Of a DNA stretch of 64,000 nt, positions 60,089 through 64,000 are shown piece by piece. The first letter of the stretch is position 1. The number at the start of each line of letters is the position of its first letter. The translations under genes were made by a program, and so were the position numbers. The stretch lies in IMG/VR virus record IMGVR_UViG_3300018420_002445, positions 1 to 64,000 of that record; one strand, written 5' to 3'. A model generated the notes under the pieces. That model was not told the origin of the DNA. It worked only from the letters and a program-made list of their open reading frames with translations, and searched no databases. This stretch comes from a virus.

Positions 60089-63000
60089 TTATTTTAGTAC
60101 CCATTTACTACCATTATAAATCCACTTAAGTGAGGCACCGCCTAGATAACCAGTAACATAGTTCTCATTGATTGTAATAACTCCGCCGCCGCCGCCTGTT
60201 GTACCAGTATAGCCTGCACTTCCGCCTTCTGAACCACCTGCATCTACATTATCAGCATCTGAGTTATCTGATGTTAGTGGACCATCTCCGATATCTTCGC
60301 CTTCGACACTTTCAACTGTATTTTCTGGTGCAGGATATCCTGTTATAACAGGCGTATAATCAGTAGTAAAGGGTTCAGTTTTAAATTGTGTCTTTTTCTT
60401 CGGTACAAATGTTTTTGCAATAGTTGCTAATATGTTTGAGTATGTTGTATCATCATAATCATTAGGGTTCAAGCCTTGAATGCCTTCAAGTATTGCGGCA
60501 TTAAAATAATCTTCGTTGTCCGGGCCTGCAGCCTCGGCGCCGGGTGTTAATATACCGTCACCATCCTGATCAGTAGCATACCCACCTCCAAGTTGAGCAT
60601 TAGACCAAGCCTTAAGACTATTTTCTATAGCACTGAATGGATTTGTTGCTGGGGCAACAGAATTGTCTACATCAATACTAGCAAATAGTGCTTCTGCGGC
60701 TTCGATTTTTGTTACCAAGTTTGTATATGTAGATGATGTTGCGGCCGCTTCGTATGCCGCTTGAGCCGCTGTAATTTCAGGTGACCCTGCAGGGAACGTT
60801 GTTTGTACTTCAAATAGTTTTGCTTGTTTCTTAGCAATTCCTTTAGATAAAACACTTAATGTTTGTATATCTTTTGACAGTTCTTTTCTTACTGCTAGTA
60901 GATTGCTAGCCGCAGTGAGTGTACCTTGAGGTATTTCTCCTAATAAGTTAGGTCTAGGTACAATTGGATCTAACACACTATCTATTAAGGATGTAATAGA
61001 AGATCGATCATATGTATTGACTGCAACAACAGGTAGTTTAATAGTAGACCCTCCACCTGCAGTCAAAGATGACAACGCAGATTGCAGTGCGGCTGATGCT
61101 CCAGGACTTAACGCATTTGAAAGCGGTCCCTCTATAGCACCTGTCAATTGTTTTGTCATAGAACTAAAAGTATCTTTGACATCTCCTAAACCAGTCCAGT
61201 TTTGATTACCCCATACAGCGGCGCCGACATCGCTGCCGCTGAATGCCAAGGCCCCTACTCCCTTTAGACCTTCAGTAACATCTTCTATGCCGTCTGCAAT
61301 TGGATTAACTGCACCGACAGCATTGTTTACAACTGCGCCTGCTAGTTTTTGTCCACCAGGTAATTGACTTACACCGGATGCGATAGTTCCTGCAATTTTT
61401 GATGATTGTCCTTGTTGTACTTGCCTTGCCGCGGCTCCTAATGTTCCTTGAACTGCTAAAGTTTCTGCACTGACTCCAGAAGCATTCAAGGCATTTATAG
61501 ATTCGCTAATTGCGGCTTTAGCCGCATCGTCACCAGATGCGGCAATTGCGGCAACTGCTCCTGCTTGAGTCGTTAACACGCCTGTAATTCCGTCAGTTAC
61601 TCTAGGTCTAGTTCCTAATTCTGCATCAGGCACAACTCCTTGTGTAATGAATGGGGCCGTTCCATCGCCCAACGCCGTTGCAAGGTCTGAATCAATTGAG
61701 TCTGCAAGTGCTAAATCTAATCCCGTCATACCAGCACTTGCTCCGGCGACGCCGGCTGCGGCTGCGCCTGCAGTTGCTACTAAATCAACAGGAACGTCAG
61801 CAGGTAAAACAGGGAATGAATTAACGATAGATTTAAATGATGATGCCGCCGCTCCTATATTTAGATCGGCACCGACACCTGGTAAATCAAGACCGCTGTT
61901 ACTAAGTGTATCTAATGCTGATACAATGCCACCACCGGCACCTGACAAAGCAGATGCTATCATTGCTGATGAACCGCTTTTCATTTTTGATAGTACTTCG
62001 GCTTTGGCTCCTGAAACACTTAGATCACTTCCTTGACTTTTATAACTGGTAATTATGCTCCCTACATCTTGTGCATTTTCTGCTACATTTCCTTTATCTG
62101 CTAATGTTGTTGCTGTACCCTGTACAAGTGCCCCGATACCGCCTGAGTTTTCTTTACCTGATATGGCTTTTATTTCTTGTAATGCTTTTTGTCCTTTCTG
62201 TAATACTTGTACTGAAGATTTTGCCTGTGCTCCTGTAGAATTTGTAAATTGTTCTAATGTGTTAACACCATCTTTTCCAGTAAATGCAGTTGATGGCATA
62301 ACTGATGATAATTTATCGGGACTAATAAAGCCATCAAAATCACCATTTGCTTGTACGTTTTCACTGCTAACTAGTTTCCCGGCGTTCGCCGCAATCAAAG
62401 TATTAACCATAGTATCGGCGCCTGGCTTAAGAATGCCGCCTGCCGCCATTTGCGATGGGGTTTGACCAAATACACCTATGACTGCTGTTGATGAGGCTGT
62501 TGTTGAATTAACTCCATTAACAGAGTTAATGTCTGTAACTACCGCTTTAAGTTGACCTCCTGCCCCTCCTATACCAAAATCTGAAGCAGTATCTTGTGCT
62601 ATGCTACCTAACATTTGTGCTGTAGCATTTTTATCTATTGCATCACTAATGCTACCCACTTCATTAATTGTTGCGGCAGTTGAAGGGTTGGTTAAGGCTG
62701 TTGTTCCTCCTAAATCTCCGGCCAAGTCTGCATTTAAATCTGCTACTGTCTCTGGTGGTTCTGCAGGAAGTGCGCCAGATGCTGAAGGGTCAACTTGTAC
62801 ATCTGCTCCCTGATTTGCATTCATCCAAGGCATATGAGCAGGTGCACGTGAAGTAATACTTGGAAGTTTTGCTAGTGCGGCAGCCCAGCCCTTGACATCA
62901 TCAAATAATGTGTCTGGGTGCATGACAACTTCTATAGGCTCAACTTCATCTGGTGATAAACTTGCGGCTCCGTCGTTTAAATGTATTTTTGTACCTTCGT

Positions 63001-64000
63001 TAAAAATTTCAGCATCGGATTTTATTCCTACTTGCCCGGTAGCAGCCATTGCAAGTGCGGCGTCTGCTTTAAATTTTAAGTTTTGTAATGCATATAAACT
63101 GTAGTCTTCTCCTACTCTTTGTTTAAATACCTTATCAGTATTCATTGTAGTATTTTCAGATGCGTTTATGTTTACGTTTTTTGCATTTAAGTTAAGTGTT
63201 TCGTCTGCATGTAAGTTGAGATCACCCTGAGTACGTAGGTTAATAGAGTTTGTACTAAAGACATCTACAGTACCTTCTTTTCCCAATTCAATATATGATT
63301 GCCCATTTGCATGTAAGATAGATAACATTTGTCCGTCATCACTCATCAGTATTTGATGACCTAATGATGTACGTAATCTAATTAATTGATCTCTACCAAT
63401 GATGTCTCCATCATCCATGACAAGTGAGTGTCCACCTCGTCTTGTTACTACTCTAAAGTCTTGTGGATCATCTCCTAATTTACCTGCAATGTCTTCATCT
63501 GTTGCACCGCCTATATAAACAGGACGACCCGGAGTGCTTACGCCCCACCCTACTCTACTTGATGCTTCTCTTGTTGCACTTGAGCCTATAGGACCTCTAT
63601 ACTTGTCTCTTAGAACACCTTGTTGTTGCATAATAGATGCAGTAAAACTATGAACTGGTTTTGCGTCTTTTAAATAATTAACACTGTCTGCAATATCTTT
63701 GTTGTTTGTGTTGATATTAGTAGTGGGTAATCTTGTTGCACCACCATATGACGCCGCTTCTGCTCCGTTAAGAGTTACATTTTCCGATGCACCTATCGCA
63801 GGTATCATCGATAATGTTTCTGGTTTAGGTATTGTTCCTATATAAAATCCATAGTTAGGATCACCATTAACAAATATACAAATAACTTGAGTTTGTTTAT
63901 CTGGTGGTGCATTCCATTGTCCATAAGAACTAGGGTTTTGGGTATATGATCCATACTCTCCTATCTCGTCTGGACCTAAAGGCGCTGTTTGCCCTGCAAA
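60089..64000 (-). CDS. 5: Baseplate hub/spike protein, gp5-like (5' end outside window)
   Basis: The frame is open from the right edge (base 64000) to the stop at 60089, 1,303 codons; the ATG at 63808 is internal. Upstream of it, TQVICIFVNGDPNYGFYIG is the OB-fold text of T4 gp5/VgrG. Next come RRGGHSLVMDDGDIIGRDQL and LRTSLGHQILMSDDGQ, the gp5C linker, then the needle beta-helix repeats near 63100-63330 (INLRTQGDLNLHADETLNLN, NAKNVNINASENTT). The rest is a long Ala/Ser/Gly-rich extension without lysozyme motifs, ending in a Gly-rich tip and ASLKWIYNGSKWVLK. No lysozyme domain is visible in the part present; one could lie outside. It forms the membrane-piercing spike, upstream of gp25 as in T4. 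Confidence 0.88.
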   Translation of the reverse strand, partial: FAGQTAPLGPDEIGEYGSYTQNPSSYGQWNAPPDKQTQVICIFVNGDPNYGFYIGTIPKPETLSMIPAIGASENVTLNGAEAASYGGATRLPTTNINTNNKDIADSVNYLKDAKPVHSFTASIMQQQGVLRDKYRGPIGSSATREASSRVGWGVSTPGRPVYIGGATDEDIAGKLGDDPQDFRVVTRRGGHSLVMDDGDIIGRDQLIRLRTSLGHQILMSDDGQMLSILHANGQSYIELGKEGTVDVFSTNSINLRTQGDLNLHADETLNLNAKNVNINASENTTMNTDKVFKQRVGEDYSLYALQNLKFKADAALAMAATGQVGIKSDAEIFNEGTKIHLNDGAASLSPDEVEPIEVVMHPDTLFDDVKGWAAALAKLPSITSRAPAHMPWMNANQGADVQVDPSASGALPAEPPETVADLNADLAGDLGGTTALTNPSTAATINEVGSISDAIDKNATAQMLGSIAQDTASDFGIGGAGGQLKAVVTDINSVNGVNSTTASSTAVIGVFGQTPSQMAAGGILKPGADTMVNTLIAANAGKLVSSENVQANGDFDGFISPDKLSSVMPSTAFTGKDGVNTLEQFTNSTGAQAKSSVQVLQKGQKALQEIKAISGKENSGGIGALVQGTATTLADKGNVAENAQDVGSIITSYKSQGSDLSVSGAKAEVLSKMKSGSSAMIASALSGAGGGIVSALDTLSNSGLDLPGVGADLNIGAAASSFKSIVNSFPVLPADVPVDLVATAGAAAAGVAGASAGMTGLDLALADSIDSDLATALGDGTAPFITQGVVPDAELGTRPRVTDGITGVLTTQAGAVAAIAASGDDAAKAAISESINALNASGVSAETLAVQGTLGAAARQVQQGQSSKIAGTIASGVSQLPGGQKLAGAVVNNAVGAVNPIADGIEDVTEGLKGVGALAFSGSDVGAAVWGNQNWTGLGDVKDTFSSMTKQLTGAIEGPLSNALSPGASAALQSALSSLTAGGGSTIKLPVVAVNTYDRSSITSLIDSVLDPIVPRPNLLGEIPQGTLTAASNLLAVRKELSKDIQTLSVLSKGIAKKQAKLFEVQTTFPAGSPEITAAQAAYEAAATSSTYTNLVTKIEAAEALFASIDVDNSVAPATNPFSAIENSLKAWSNAQLGGGYATDQDGDGILTPGAEAAGPDNEDYFNAAILEGIQGLNPNDYDDTTYSNILATIAKTFVPKKKTQFKTEPFTTDYTPVITGYPAPENTVESVEGEDIGDGPLTSDNSDADNVDAGGSEGGSAGYTGTTGGGGGVITINENYVTGYLGGASLKWIYNGSKWVLK

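Noticed and set aside
63808-64000. ATG at 63808 as the start of the gp5-like gene
   Set aside because: The frame continues upstream to the window edge with OB-fold residues of gp5, so this Met is internal.
1-64000. tRNA genes, CRISPR arrays, insertion sequences
   Set aside because: No cloverleaf-like segments, spaced identical repeats or transposase motifs were found by eye; the few non-coding gaps are under 120 bases.

Overview
The window is AT-rich, densely packed and almost entirely coded on the minus strand. It is a stretch of a T4-like marine myovirus. At the right end, in transcription order, lie homologues of T4 gp5 (hub/spike, cut by the window edge), gp25 and gp6 (baseplate wedge), and then a 6,430-residue structural protein in the place where T4 has gp7. 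T4-type late promoter octamers (TATAAATA and one-base variants) sit in front of several of these genes. Protein styles match T4-like phages of marine cyanobacteria and SAR11-type bacteria; the host cannot be named from the sequence.

Layout from right to left, which is the direction of transcription. 64000-56206: gp5-like, gp25 and gp6. 56190-36898: the giant virion protein. 36897-33542: a 51-residue gene, a small structural protein, two tail-fibre or decoration-like proteins and a conserved small protein. 33569-5469: an accessory island of about 28 kb. It contains three GT-A-type glycosyltransferases, seven radical SAM enzymes (two with B12-type N-termini, four with a Cys-rich FCxxPW-type N-terminus, and one other), a DUF481-like outer-membrane barrel, a GDP-mannose 3,5-epimerase, three GT-B-type glycosyltransferases, three SGNH/GDSL-like proteins, a DegT-type aminotransferase, a PP-loop protein and a NodU/CmcH-type carbamoyltransferase with a small partner protein. 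A two-gene cassette on the plus strand (13595-15134) encodes an amidinotransferase and a 2OG-Fe(II) oxygenase. 5459-1: the 5' part, at least 1,819 codons, of a giant repeat protein with no stop before the window edge.

The giant repeat protein is the most unusual object here. Its modules of about 68 residues look like repeated copies of the second half of the GT-A-like domain found whole at 30481-31425. Its C-terminal part shows fuller GT-like modules. The position of the metal-binding DxD is lost in every module I could align. Units 5-8 and 9-12 form a duplicated block of about 0.8 kb.

Taken together, the island reads as a sugar- or surface-decoration pathway: sugar nucleotide epimerisation, amino, carbamoyl and amidino transfer, hydroxylation, glycosyl transfer, SGNH acyl chemistry and radical SAM chemistry, joined to the tail genes. 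The target (virion protein, host envelope glycan or small molecule) is not shown by the sequence. No tRNA, CRISPR array or insertion sequence was seen. No stretch over 300 bases lacks a gene; the apparent gap at 1-5459 is the open-ended giant gene.
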